A stretch of 64,000 bases of DNA from NCBI RefSeq assembly GCF_035594125.1, contig NC_087173.1, forward strand, positions 2,549,486-2,613,485. Reading direction: 5' to 3'. This document shows positions 15,138 to 26,908 of the stretch, piece after piece; position 1 is the first letter of the stretch, and each line of letters opens with the position of its first letter. The notes under the pieces are model-generated. The model had not been told where the DNA came from. It made no database searches and was given only the letters and a program-made list of their open reading frames with translations. This DNA is from Scylla paramamosain (lineage: Eukaryota; Arthropoda; Malacostraca; Decapoda; Portunidae). Both the position numbers and the translations under genes were made by a program.

Positions 15138-16770
15138 CAGGTAAGATTATTATAGGTGTTAAATTTCGCTGCTTTGTTGCCTTCACGTGCGTCAGGTGGT
15201 TTGTTCATGAAAAAAAATGTGATCTGTGTTAAAGTAAATGACACGTGTAAAGGTTAAATGGGCGTGAATTAATATTAATAAGAGGAAGAAGCAGAGGTGT
15301 TATTATAAGTAAATTTCTCAGGTTGTCAGGTGTGTAATAAGTCAGAAATCTCCAAGTGAAAAAAAAAAAAATCAAGGTTAAAAATAAATTGCATAACTAT
15401 GGGTTAATTAGATGAGTAAGAAGCAGGAACTCCGGTGTTATTACAGGTAACTTGGTCAGGTGTGCTTGTTAATAAAAAATCAAGGTGAAAAATGTTATTA
15501 ACTTTAAATGACATGCTTATGAATTAATTAGATGCTAGTTAATGTGTAAGCAGGAAGCAGAAGCTCAGGTGTTATTACATGTAAGTCTGTCAGGTGAGTC
15601 ATAAGTCCAAATATTTCAAGGTGAACAATATGATCAACGCTAAAGTAAATTACATGCTTAAGAATTGTTTATATACTAGTTATTTTGATTGCGTGAAGAA
15701 GAGGGAAGGGCAAAGTGAGGTTACGCAGGTATGTTGCCAATTCCAGATACTGAGGTAAAAATTTGATATATATAAGTGACACACACAGTAATCAGATAAA
15801 AAGAAGCAAAAAAATCAAATAAGGTTATCAAAAATGTATCGTCGCTTTCAGATTGGTGATGGGTCAACAAATACTATTAAAGATGGAGTTCTGATCTGCC
15901 ATAAACTTAATGATACACTTATAGGTTAATTGGCTGGCAGTTAAACATAGGATCAGATGTGTTTTTGGTTTCCAGGTGTAACATAAGACCAGAAATATGA
16001 TCTACCTCTAATTAAATGATAATTTTATAGGTTAATTAAATTGAAGTTAAAGTTAATTGTGAGACAGAAGCACAGACCCAGGTGAAGCTATTACAGGTGT
16101 ATTTCGTTTCCAGGTGCGTTCGAGAGTCCAGGAATTTTGTTAAAGAAGAAAATATGATCTACTTTTAAATTAAATGACACTCCCGTAGACTAATTAAATA
16201 GGAGTTACTGTTAACTGTAACTGAGAAGGAAGCAGGTGAGATTATTACTGAAGTGTTGTTGCGTCCAGGTATGAGTCCAGAAATATTGTTGCGGATGAAA
16301 ATATGATGTACCTTAAAGTAAATGACACACAGGCTAATTACGTGGCAGTTAATGTTAATTGTGAGTGAGAAGGAAACAAAGGCCCAGGGTGAAATAATTA
16401 CAGGTAAATCACGGTCTGTCAGGTGTGCCCCGTGTTTTGTTAGAGGTGAAAAATTTGACACACATATAAGTTAATTAGATTACGATTTAGCGTTAATCAG
16501 TTCAGGTGAGATAATTATAGGTAAGTCTCTGTCAGGTGCATCATGGGAGTTTTGTTAAAGGTGAAAGATATGACCTGTCCTGAACCAAATGGCATATGGG
16601 CTAATGAGATAGAGGCTAACGTTGATCAGAGTCCCAGGTGAGATAATTACAGGTGTCCAGACCAGCCAGGTGCCACGCAAGTTTTGTTTAAAGGTGACAA
16701 AAAATTATGATCGACGCCAAACTGAATGACACTGGTATGGGTTAATTAGGTGCGGGGCGGGATTAATTAC
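15138..16770. repeat. Large diverged tandem array, ~117-156 bp unit
   Basis: About eleven units in head-to-tail order. The clearest unit starts are near 15138, 15294, 15432, 15566, 16078, 16233, 16386, 16503 and 16635; the middle (15.7-15.95 kb) is more eroded. Each unit has the order CAGGTGAGATAATTACAGGT, then TGTCAGGTGYGTC..AAGTCCAG, then TTTTGTTAAAGGTGAAAAAT, then ATGATCTAC..TTAAA..AAATGACAC, then TAGGTTAATTAGATGGCAGTTAA. The hexamer CAGGTG occurs about sixteen times. I see no coding potential. Confidence 0.85.
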
Positions 16771-16914
16771 TGGGCATTACGTCACGCGAAGTAGATCATT
16801 AGTCAGGAAGCTTAATGAAAATCAAGCGGGAAGGGAAATGGAGGCACATCACGACGCTACCCAGTTTTCATCATTATTACGCCAATGGTGAGTGTGCTGT
16901 GTGTCGAGGGTGGC

Positions 16915-17145
16915 TTGGGTTGGGTTGTGTTAGGTTAGGTTAAGTTAGGTTGGGTTATATTAAGTTAGTTTCTGGTAAATTATTGATACTTAGTTAGTTT
17001 AGGTTAGGTTGAGATAAGTAAGTTACGTTAGGTTAGGTTAAATGAGGTTGAATGAAGTTATGTTGTGTTAGATTAAGCTAGTTTCTGTTAGCTCATGTTA
17101 TATTAGTTTAGGTTACATCAGGTTAGGTTAAGTGAGGTTACGTTA
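16915..17145 (+). repeat. Interstitial telomere-like (TTAGG) degenerate tract
   Basis: Repeated GGTTAGGTTAGGTTAAGTTAG blocks with point changes, in the TTAGG orientation on the plus strand. TTAGG is the common arthropod telomere repeat; here it is internal and decayed. Confidence 0.7.
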
Positions 17146-17289
17146 AGATAAACTCTTCGGTTGGGTAAAATTATACAAGTTATATGATGGTAAGCCACGT
17201 TATGTTATATTGTTAAGCGTTCTAAATATCCGTGCGTGTGTCTGCCCCGCTGCCTCCTCTTCCTCCCCACACAAAAGTTCCACTATCAC

Positions 17290-17520
17290 TATTTATGTTA
17301 ATGGCTAAAGAACCAATTGATATTTTGCGAGAATAATTACAGAAACACCGAGAGCGCATCGCCTAGTAATTACACTCCCGCCCCACGCAGGATATATATT
17401 GCAGTCCGCCGTCGCCGCTGCCTGCTGTCATTAAGCCACGATATTAATTACAGTCCAGTAATGACCTGGCTGGGCGATGGCAGCTGTGGACAAGAGACCC
17501 GCCGCCCGCAGCCCTAACTC
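17290..17520. promoter_or_regulatory. Candidate regulatory island (TAATTAC sites)
   Basis: Three TAATTAC sites (near 17334, 17367, 17445), CAATTGA and CCAGTAATGACC within unique, GC-balanced sequence. It lies just beyond the telomere-like tract. Inference only. Confidence 0.3.
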
Positions 17521-19090
17521 AACACACATGCAAGGCGACCCTCCGCTGCCCACACGCCGCTATTCCCCGCAAAACACGCTCCGCCCAGCCCCTTAGCAGC
17601 TTACGAAGAGAGACGCTCGAGTGTCCACTCCGTCCCCCAGCGATAAAACAAGAGTGCCGATATTGCTGAATGAGAAACGTGACAAAGAAGGGACGAGGTG
17701 AGACTGTGAGTGAGCAGCGAGACTCTTCCTCCTCCTCCTCATCCTCCTCCTCCTTCTCTTCCTTCTTCTCCTCCTCTTCTCCCCCTCTTTTTTTTGTCTT
17801 CTTCTTCCTCCTCCGATGACCTCGTTGTTCAGACATCAATTTCGATCTATCATTCATTCTCTTCCTTCTTTCTTTTTCCTTCCTTTTTTTTCACTATTCT
17901 TTTTCATCATTCCTCTCCTCGAACTTCTATTCCATTTCCTCCTCCTTCTCTCAACTTCAATTCACAGTTTCGTTCTCCTTGTCACTTTCTAGACCCAAAA
18001 TCGAAGCGTCACTGTGACCGTCACCTGTAAACATCATTTTCAAAGCGACCCATCTCAATCACCCGCCTGACGAAGGAGTAAGGCGTGGAGTAAAAGTGTG
18101 AAGGAAAGTGTAGAGCAAAGTCGCATCATGACATCATAAAGAGTATCGGTAATTTGCATCCAGGAACTAAAGAGGCGAAAGAGGATTATAAAGTGGAAAG
18201 TGGAAAGTGGAAACTCACAAAGCACTCAGCAGATCAGCCCTGGATTGAATGAGTCTTGCAGATCATCAAGAGCGACAGGAGGGAGAGGGAGGGAAAATAA
18301 TGTTTCGCTGGGTAAAAAAAAAAATATATATATATATATAAATAAATAAAAAAAAAAGTGTGTTGCACGATTGCTTGTGAAGAGTTAAAATGTGGGTGCA
18401 GATGAATGCATGAATATTTTGATCTTATTCACTCGCTACGCAGGGAAGGAAGGCGAGGAGAGGAGGATGAAGGGATAGTTGAATGAATGAATTAATTAAT
18501 GTATGCAGGCACGTATTTATCTATGTATGTATGTATGTATGTATGAATGAATGGAAGGAGGAAAGGATGAATGGAGGAAGATTTGAAATAATTTGAAATA
18601 AGAGGTGAATAAATGGATGGATGCTTGGATGAATGAATGAATGGATGAAAGGATGGAAGGAAAGAAAGAAAGAAAGAATGAAAGAAAGAAAGAAAGAAAG
18701 AAAGAAGAAAGGATGAAAGGAAGGAAGTATAAGACTGACAGATTAACTGATTGACTATTGAAGCACCAAAACATAAGGAAAGCGAAAAAAGAAAGAAAGA
18801 GAGGCAAATAAAGAAGAAACCAAGGAAGGAAGGGAAGTAATAAGAAAACAAGAGGGAGAGGAGAAAGGAAGGTACGAACGCAAGAAGGGGAAGAGGAAGA
18901 AAGCAAGGAAGGAAGGAAGGAAGGAAGTAAGAAAGGAAGGAAGGAGGAAGCTAAGTGTTGATGCGCAAGAAAATTAATTCCTAGGAAGGTGAAAATCTTT
19001 GAGCCAGTTGAGATAAGGTCAGATGATTGCTTATTTCTTGTAATCCACTTTAATTTTTCATCAAATATTAACTTTTCTGACACAATTTCG
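17521..19090. other. Pyrimidine block then purine block, no gene
   Basis: 17725-17970 is CTCCTC/TTCCTT rich. 18480-18960 is made of imperfect ATGTATGT, GAATGAAT, GAAAGAAA and GGAAGGAA tetranucleotides. A short (AT) run lies at 18325-18341. The unique part between holds no recognisable exon. Confidence 0.6.
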
Positions 19091-19097
19091 GGGAAGG

Positions 19098-19558
<461 letters not shown>

Positions 19559-19726
19559 TCACCTTTAAACTCCCGGGCAGTCCTTACACCCACTCGAGGG
19601 GAGGCATCTAGACAATCTTCAAGTGGGGCTCAGTGAGGAGAGACAGTGGAGGGGGAGATAGAGCAGAGACAGCCACCCTCGCCACCCGACCTTCACCTGC
19701 CTGGAGGGTCTACCTGGAGTGACCTG

Positions 19727-19770
19727 CAGGTAAGAGGGTCAGGTGGGGTCAGGTGGGGTCAGGTAGCAGG
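19727..19770 (+). promoter_or_regulatory. Splice-donor-like CAG|GTAAG followed by GGGTCAGGTGG x3
   Basis: A strong donor consensus (CAG 19727-19729, GTAAG from 19730) directly precedes three copies of an 11-bp GGGTCAGGTGG unit (19736-19766). Upstream 19560-19726 is GC-rich unique sequence that could be a 5' noncoding exon. GGTCA is also a nuclear-receptor half-site. Nothing proves a transcript. Confidence 0.25.
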
Positions 19771-19799
19771 TCACCCTCGATCCCTGAACATGACTACAG

Positions 19800-20091
19800 G
19801 CTCAAGGGGCAGGGAGGTTGACGTGAGAAATAGTATTTAGTTTATTACTTGGTTTAATCTTTTTGTTTAGATGTACAGGAGAAGGATCGAGCTGTGCCTT
19901 GTTGTATGATGTGGTCTTACTTCTTTTGATACTGTTTTAGTCTAATTTGTTGGCTTTTGTTTATTTATACCAAGGGAAATGACAATTGTAAGTATAAATT
20001 AAATTACGTTACTTGTCTTTATTAATTAACTTCAATCTACCTCTTACTTTTAGATCATTTATGGCAGAAAAAAAAGTAACTAAATAAGATC
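19800..20091. other. AT-rich intergenic
   Basis: No gene or clear repeat. Confidence 0.4.
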
Positions 20092-20345
20092 ACATGACAG
20101 AGTAATAAATACATGCAATAAGGAAGACAATAGCACAAAATTAGAGCCCAACATTATCTTCACGGATTTAAAAGGCCAATATGATGTAAAGGAAAGCGAA
20201 CAACTGTGAAAACCAACCACCTTTAACACCATAATGATTATTTAATAAACACATATAGTGATAATAACTCAATACCTGACTTTATCTCAACCTTTCACGA
20301 AATTAAAAAGTTCATATGATGTAAAGGAAAAACAAACAATAAACA
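20092..20345. repeat. Dispersed repeat related to 24.3 kb, with partial second unit
   Basis: 20092-20238 matches 24291-24418: CATGACAGAG, AAATTAGARCCCAAC, TTATCTTCAC, CAATATGATGTAAA, GCGAACAACTGTGAAAACC, CTTTAACACCATAATGA. A shorter related unit (CTTTCACGAAATTAAAAAG, ATATGATGTAAAGG) follows at 20275-20340. Confidence 0.75.
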
Positions 20346-20439
20346 GAGCCAGCCACCTGTCAGTCAGCATACCTGAAGATGCATTCATCGAGATCAAGGC
20401 AAGGAGAAAGGGACCCTCGTGACCCAGTGACCTTTCCTC

Positions 20440-21140
20440 ATGACCTTTGCATCCTCTCGCTTCATTCCTCCCCATATTTTCAAATTTTTTTTCTATTTCC
20501 TTAGCTTTGTTCCTCACCTCATTTCTCCTTCTATTTTTTGTTTTAATTTTCTCTAAATCTTCCCTTTATCTAATGTCTCCTGTCATTTCCTTCGCATTCT
20601 CTCGTTTCATTCCTCCTCATATTCCCACTTTTCTCTATTTCATTATCTTTTGATTTTTTTGTTTTTATTATCTCTAAATATTTTCCATTATCAAATGTTT
20701 GTGGTGTAATGCTTCCTCATTCCTTACAATTTTAGTTCTTTATTGCCTCATCCCTCCTTGTATTTATTTTTACATTTTCTCATCTCATCTTCCCTTCACT
20801 TCATTCTTTCCTTAATCCTCACGTTTTTTTTATGTTAACTTATCTCTACATCTTCCTCATTCCTCACAATTTTACTTCTTTATTGTCTCATTCCTTCTTG
20901 TGTTACGTCTTGCATTGCCTCATCACAGTATGTCTCCCTTTATCCTCACTTTTCATTAGCTCATCTCTGCATCATCCCGTGCTTCATGCCTTCTTTATTG
21001 CCTCATTCCCACACCTCCTCACCTCATCCCTTCTTGTATTACATTTTCCATTACGTCATCTCATCCCCTTTACTACATTCCTCCTTAAACCCTCACTTTT
21101 TATGTTAGCTCGTGTACACATCTTCCCGCGGCTGGTCCTC
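20440..21140. repeat. Diverged tandem array, ~120-149 bp unit, pyrimidine-rich
   Basis: Recurrent segments include GCATYCTCTCGYTTCATTCC (20448, 20593), CTTCCTCATTCCTYACAATT (20712, 20852), TTCTTTATTGCCTCATTCC and ATCCTCACTTTT..TTAGCTC (20816, 20943, 21090). No stable open frame. Confidence 0.7.
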
Positions 21141-22206
21141 TGCGGCCCCTCTTCTCCTTGTCAGCCTCCGCCTCCCTCCTCGCCGCCCAGTAATCCAAGC
21201 CTGACGCACCCTCCTGACAAAGTGACTCGGGCATAAAGGTTATGGACTTATCTCAAAACAATTTCCCTGGCCGCTGTCTCCCCAGTCGCCCGGAGCCTTC
21301 AGCGAACACAGGGGAACAAGGAACTGCATTTGTCTCCTAAATTCGTGTAACTTCCTCTCTTAACTTTCCGACAACAACTGCGGGGTTATACCGATTTGGA
21401 TTTTGTTTATTTATTATTTATTTTTGTTTTGTTTTATTGTCTACCTTTTGAATATAATAGGTAAGTGTGAGTTTTTTTTCTGTATTTTTTTTTTCATTAA
21501 TAATCTCTCGTGTAATTTTTTGGGGTTTGTAATGTTAAAGCATTAAAATATGAATTGTTTGTCCATTTGGTTTCCTACAAATTTTTTTTTACCTATCTAC
21601 TGCATAATTATTTGGGTATTTGTAATGTTTAGGTCTGTTTGTTTAGTTTTCTGTAACTTTTTCTGTTATCTACCTTTGGAGTGACTTTATGTGGTTTGTA
21701 ATATTGTGATTGGTAGTATGAATGGCGTTATTTTATCTATTTTTCGTGTATTTTTTTTTTTTTTAAGATTTGTGATTTTATAATTAAAAGAGTTTGTCTA
21801 ATTCTCTGTAACTTTCCTCTCAATTTCCGCATACAACAAGAGAATTCAACTTTTTTCTATATATACCTTTCTAGCACTTATGTACAAGTTCAGGATCCGT
21901 AATAATGCAGTAGGAAAATAAGAGATAGATTCCTTTTCCAAATTCGTGTCACAACTTCTAACTTCTACTAGCGAGAGAATATCTATTCTTGTTTTTGTTT
22001 TGTTTTTTCACCCAAGTGTAATTCTGGTAACCCAATATTAAGGTCTGAAGGCGAAAAGTGTGTTTAAATTCACTTAACTTTGCCTAACTTCACTTTCTCA
22101 CTTTTATCTCAACGTTCTCTGTTTTTGCACGATCTTCCTCTCTATTCTCCTCTGTGTTATCTTGAGGTTCTGTCTTTGTCCATGTTCTTATCTTCCTCTT
22201 TGCTTC
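21141..22206. other. Intergenic; T-rich with an eroded tandem repeat
   Basis: 21180-21330 is unique and balanced (contains CCCAGTAATCC). 21420-21760 is T-rich with recurring TTGTAATRTT..TGTTTGT..TTTTCTGTAACTTT segments at about 75-110 bp spacing. No gene. Confidence 0.4.
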
Positions 22207-22299
22207 TCTCTCTCTCTCTCTCTCTCCCTCTCTCTCTCTCTCTCTATTATCTCGAAGTTTTCGGTTACCTCTCCAACCCAGTCACCCACCAATCCCTCC

Positions 22300-22324
<25 letters not shown>
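22207..22324. repeat. (CT)n and (CA)n microsatellites
   Basis: CT 22207-22247 and CA 22301-22324. Confidence 0.95.
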
Positions 22325-22330
<6 letters not shown>

Positions 22331-22557
22331 TCCCTTGCATTCTCAATAATTCACTCACTCACCCCTCCTCTGTCTCATCGTTCATTCCACACCCTATTAC
22401 TTCCCTTCACTCCGGCACTCATTCCTTCAGGCCGCGGTTCCCACTTCGTCATGCACAATATTCTCCCCGTCATGCACCGCGTCCCATTTACAGGTGGTTA
22501 CAGGGGAGGGTGGGAAACTTGATGCAGTGTATTCAGTATGTCTGTAGTGTGTTCTCG

Positions 22558-22616
22558 CCCCCTCGCCTCTCATGAAGATGATAGTTGCTGTTGTCTTGCG
22601 TATTCCTATCACTGTA
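22558..22616 (+). repeat. Duplicated segment, copy 1
   Basis: About 58 bp beginning CCCTCGCCTCTCATG and containing AAGATGATAGTTGCTGTTGT. It is nearly identical to 23625-23682 and lies immediately before the GT microsatellite. Confidence 0.75.
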
Positions 22617-22629
22617 TGGTTATAAGTAT

Positions 22630-22872
<243 letters not shown>

Positions 22873-23010
22873 AGTTCATTCACTTGCATAAGATTTTTCT
22901 ACGATTAATAATGAAGCGAAAATGAACACTAATGATTCATGACAGAGCGAAAAGAAAAATGTGAATGCGTAAATTAACAGTGAGGAAAAGACTGGATAGA
23001 TTTCCGAGTG

Positions 23011-23310
<300 letters not shown>

Positions 23311-23624
23311 ATGACTAGTGGCACATATTGCATACATTACTGTCCCTTGCTTGTTTATTTTTCCCCCTTTATTTTTTTTCCCTTTCATGTTCCGAACTGG
23401 AGAACTTAATTGCCTCAGCGGAGTTAATTGCATCTGAGGAAACGCAATATTCGTCTACTTTATTTCCTCGCCTTGAGAAAAGAAAAAGTAAAAAAATACA
23501 TAAAATATTCTCATAATCTTTTCCTCCTTCATATTTTCTTGTTTTCGTGAAAGAATCTAGTTTTCTACCTCTGAATTTCCCGAATTTTTGTTGTTCTGAC
23601 TGTACCCTTTCACCCATTCACTGC

Positions 23625-23682
23625 CCCCTCGCTCCTCATGAAGATGATAGTTGCTGTTGTCTTACGTATTATTATCATTGTA
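23625..23682 (+). repeat. Duplicated segment, copy 2
   Basis: Matches 22558-22616 with a few substitutions (CCCTCGCTCCTCATG..., GTTGCTGTTGTCTTACG). No GT tract follows this copy. Confidence 0.75.
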
Positions 23683-23689
23683 ATAAGCA

Positions 23690-24290
23690 AGATTTCACAC
23701 TAAAAGCGCTAAATTTCGCACTAAAACTGCCGTAAAGAATCATAAAATCATAATAAACAAATAACAAAAAAAGAAAGAAAGGATTAAAGAACGTTCCTCA
23801 CAATGAACTCGTATTATAATTTGTAGCATTGCGCTATATTCTATGACTCTCTAACTGTAATACACTGTAATACACAGCAATTCACACTAAAAGCATTGAA
23901 TAAAACCGCATTCATCTACAGGAAAGAAAATAAACAGATAAAAGGAATAATTTCTCTCAGTGAGCCCGCTTTTTTTGTTGTACTGCACTGTATTACACAA
24001 GAATTCACAGTAAAAACGCTCTCCGAGATTTTAAGCACCTGTTAGCGAAAAAAAAAAAATAAATAAAAATAAATAAATAACAAAAATAAATAAAGGGATA
24101 CTTTCTTTAACTTATCCCTCTTGTTACTGCATAGTGCTGCATCCAATGACACGCAGCAGTTCACACTAAAGGCATAGAACAAAACTACAAGAAAAAAAAA
24201 GAGGATTAAAGGAATAGTTTGTCACTGAATCATGTGTTTTGTTGCACTGCACTATACACTTTGACCCTTTCACACTAAAAACTGAGTCAT
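23690..24290. repeat. Diverged tandem array, ~107-188 bp unit
   Basis: TTCACACTAAAA recurs near 23693, 23881, 24007, 24162 and 24269. Between these are A-rich (AAATAAA..GGAATAGTTT) and TTGTTGCACTGCACTATA segments. No coding. Confidence 0.7.
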
Positions 24291-24463
24291 GACAGAGCAA
24301 TAAACAACAGTACCAAATTAGAACCCAACTTTATCTTCACCTTTCACGAATTTAAAGGACCAATATGATGTAAAAAAAGCGAACAACTGTGAAAACCGTC
24401 TTTAACACCATAATGAGTGTCCAGATGTTTAACGATTACTTACGATTACTGAGTCTATTCCAT
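24291..24463. repeat. Dispersed repeat copies
   Basis: 24291-24418 is the second copy of the 20092-20238 sequence. It is followed at 24444-24463 by 20 bp (GATTACTGAGTCTATTCCAT) found exactly again at 26783-26802. Confidence 0.7.
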
Positions 24464-25010
24464 TAAGAAGAAGAGGAAGAGGTTTGATAAGGTGGAAAGA
24501 ATGTATGATGAGAGACAAAAGGAACAAGCAAAATAATGAAGGAATGAACAGAAGAATGGTAGATATGGAAGTGAATGGAAAAAAGACGAGGCAGGGTAAA
24601 GGAGAAATGAAAAAAATGTATATGAAATGAAGAAAAATGAACAATGACAAGATAGAAACACCTGAAAAAAGAAAAAAAAGACATTAAAAACAGCTACCCC
24701 CAATAGAGATCAAAGCTGAGAAAAAGAAGAAGTGGTGGAGGAAAACTAATGTCCCAGTGGTTTGTGATAAAGGAAGAACACGCCGAAAAAAGAAAAAAGA
24801 AAAACAAAAGAGGAAAAAAATAACACAGTGGGAAGGTTAATCTCATAAACATCCCCACTTTTTACTGCAATATATTTTCCGGGTTAGCGAGTTGATTATT
24901 TATGTTGTTCGTTATAGGAAAGTTAATTAACCACGGTGAGTTATAAATTTCTTGACCATTAAAGCATAAATCATTGGAAAACGAAGCAAAAAACTGTATT
25001 AAATTTAAGT

Positions 25011-25012
<2 letters not shown>
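24464..25012. other. A-rich intergenic
   Basis: Purine-rich on the plus strand (GAAAAAAG runs). No gene. Confidence 0.5.
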
Positions 25013-25100
<88 letters not shown>

Positions 25101-25268
25101 CATCACACAACCCACACATTCTCATCTAAACTTCCCTTCCAATCACGAGACTACGCAATAAAAACACCAAATTCATTTCCTTAACACCACGTCCTCAAAA
25201 AAATAGCAAAGAAAAGAGAAACGTCCGCAATTATTGCAGGAAAAAGACAGATAACTTCGATGATGATG

Positions 25269-25366
<98 letters not shown>
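25013..25366. repeat. (GA)n and (AAT)n microsatellites
   Basis: GA 25013-25099 and AAT 25270-25366, separated by unique AT-rich sequence. Confidence 0.97.
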
Positions 25367-26780
25367 TACCACCAACACTATATATTTCTCCTTAATTAAT
25401 AAACAAAAAACAATAATAAATAAATAAGTAAATATGGCAATAACACTACAACACCCAATTCTTTCATCACTACTGCTATTTTTACATGTTCCTTCTACTT
25501 TTACTTCTTTTTCTCCTTTCTATCCCCCTCAGACCAATATACAACATACTCATACTTATATACAAAGTCACTAACAATAATTTCCTAAGACAGTTTGGTA
25601 TGATAAAATTACGAACCAAGGAGAGAGTGAGGGCGGCGCACATAAATAGGGATGAGAATGAATGGCTGCAGGCTTACAGTCCAACCCTCAGCCAACCAGC
25701 CAACCAGCCAGCCAGCCCCAGCCAGCCTTGGCTTCCATGCCCCTCAACGACTTGATCACCGTACATCTCGCGTCCCAAACGACTCCATCATCGTACATCA
25801 GACACCGTGAACAGCAGCCTCATTGCCCTTCCTCCGCCCAGTAATAGCCTCGTCACACCTCGCCTCCTCCCTCACCTCCTACAAATATCCTGAAGAAATA
25901 ACTCCACATTGCCGTTCCTAACCCGAGTTGTTATTGGACGGGCGCCTCTCGCGTGCTGGGGGGTAAACATCGTACCTCTGGCAAGCTGGTCAAGGTGGAA
26001 ATGTTAGCACCTGGCGGCAAAAAGTGAAAGCTTCCCCTCTGCTACGCGACGGGGATTCAAAGGGATAGTCCGAGTGTAAAATTATTGAAATCCAGTTCTT
26101 GTAGTGCTCCAATTTTTATCACTAATTTGCATACACGCGCGTATAATAACTCGGGCATTTCATAAAACGCTGGAGCTGGACGGAGTGAGGGAGTGAGGGA
26201 GAGAAGCAGTTACTCTAAGCTTTCCTCCAAGTGGTACATGATAAAGGACACCTAAAAGATCCTTCAGAAACAAGGCGCCTTACGAACCACGCGGTAAAGG
26301 AGGCTATAGGATGCAGACGCCCCTCGTGCCTCACGCCCCCGGCACATTATCACACGCTCTCGCCTCCCGTCATATTGTTACGACTCTCATGTCCGATATT
26401 TATGAGACAACTGCAGATTTCCGTCCACGAGGCTCGGCCAGGGAGGGAGTGCAGGACTGGACTCAGGGGACACACTGGACTCCAGGCAAAGACTGGACTC
26501 AAAATCAATGTCGCGTCTTGATTTATTCACTTTATCGCCGCCATGAGATTTGAGACTTTTATAGAGTTTTATAGAGTTTTAGAGGTTTTGGACGATTATA
26601 GGATCCTTTTTACTTTTTTCGTAGTGCCTCACTTACTTATACATTGATTAGGGATTCTTTTAAAGTGTTTGACGGGTTTTTAACAGTTTTAGACGATCAG
26701 AGAATGCTAGAGAACTATTCAGGAGTTGCTTTATTTTTCAATATAAAGCTGCAAGAAGCTATAATTACTATTCTAACAAC
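25367..26780. other. Unique intergenic region downstream of the KH gene
   Basis: Mixed composition. CAGCCAACCAGC-type short repeats lie at 25688-25725. A GACTGGACTC unit recurs at 26455-26500. Near 25982 a CTCTGGCAAGCTGGTCAAGG stretch resembles the SAGKLVKV-coding part of secreted-protein copy B, perhaps by chance. No supported gene. Confidence 0.4.
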
Positions 26781-26782
26781 CA

Positions 26783-26820
26783 GATTACTGAGTCTATTCC
26801 ATCAACTTACCATTCATTTT
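26783..26820. repeat. Fragment of dispersed repeat
   Basis: Shares 20 exact bases with 24444-24463 and continues ATCAACTTACCATTCATTTT. From memory, this resembles the middle of a common decapod interspersed repeat; that attribution is not verified. Confidence 0.5.
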
Positions 26821-26839
26821 TTTAAATGGAAACTGTTAC

Positions 26840-26845
26840 TTTATT
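26840..26845 (-). terminator. Poly(A) signal AATAAA of the KH-domain gene
   Basis: Plus-strand TTTATT reads AATAAA on the minus strand, about 65 bp past the TGA at 26909-26911. It is the right distance for a compact 3' UTR. Confidence 0.55.
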
Positions 26846-26908
26846 AGAACACAGTTCAATTCAATTCAATTTAGAATACAGGGAAAAGAATGCTTCGGAT
26901 GAGGCGCC

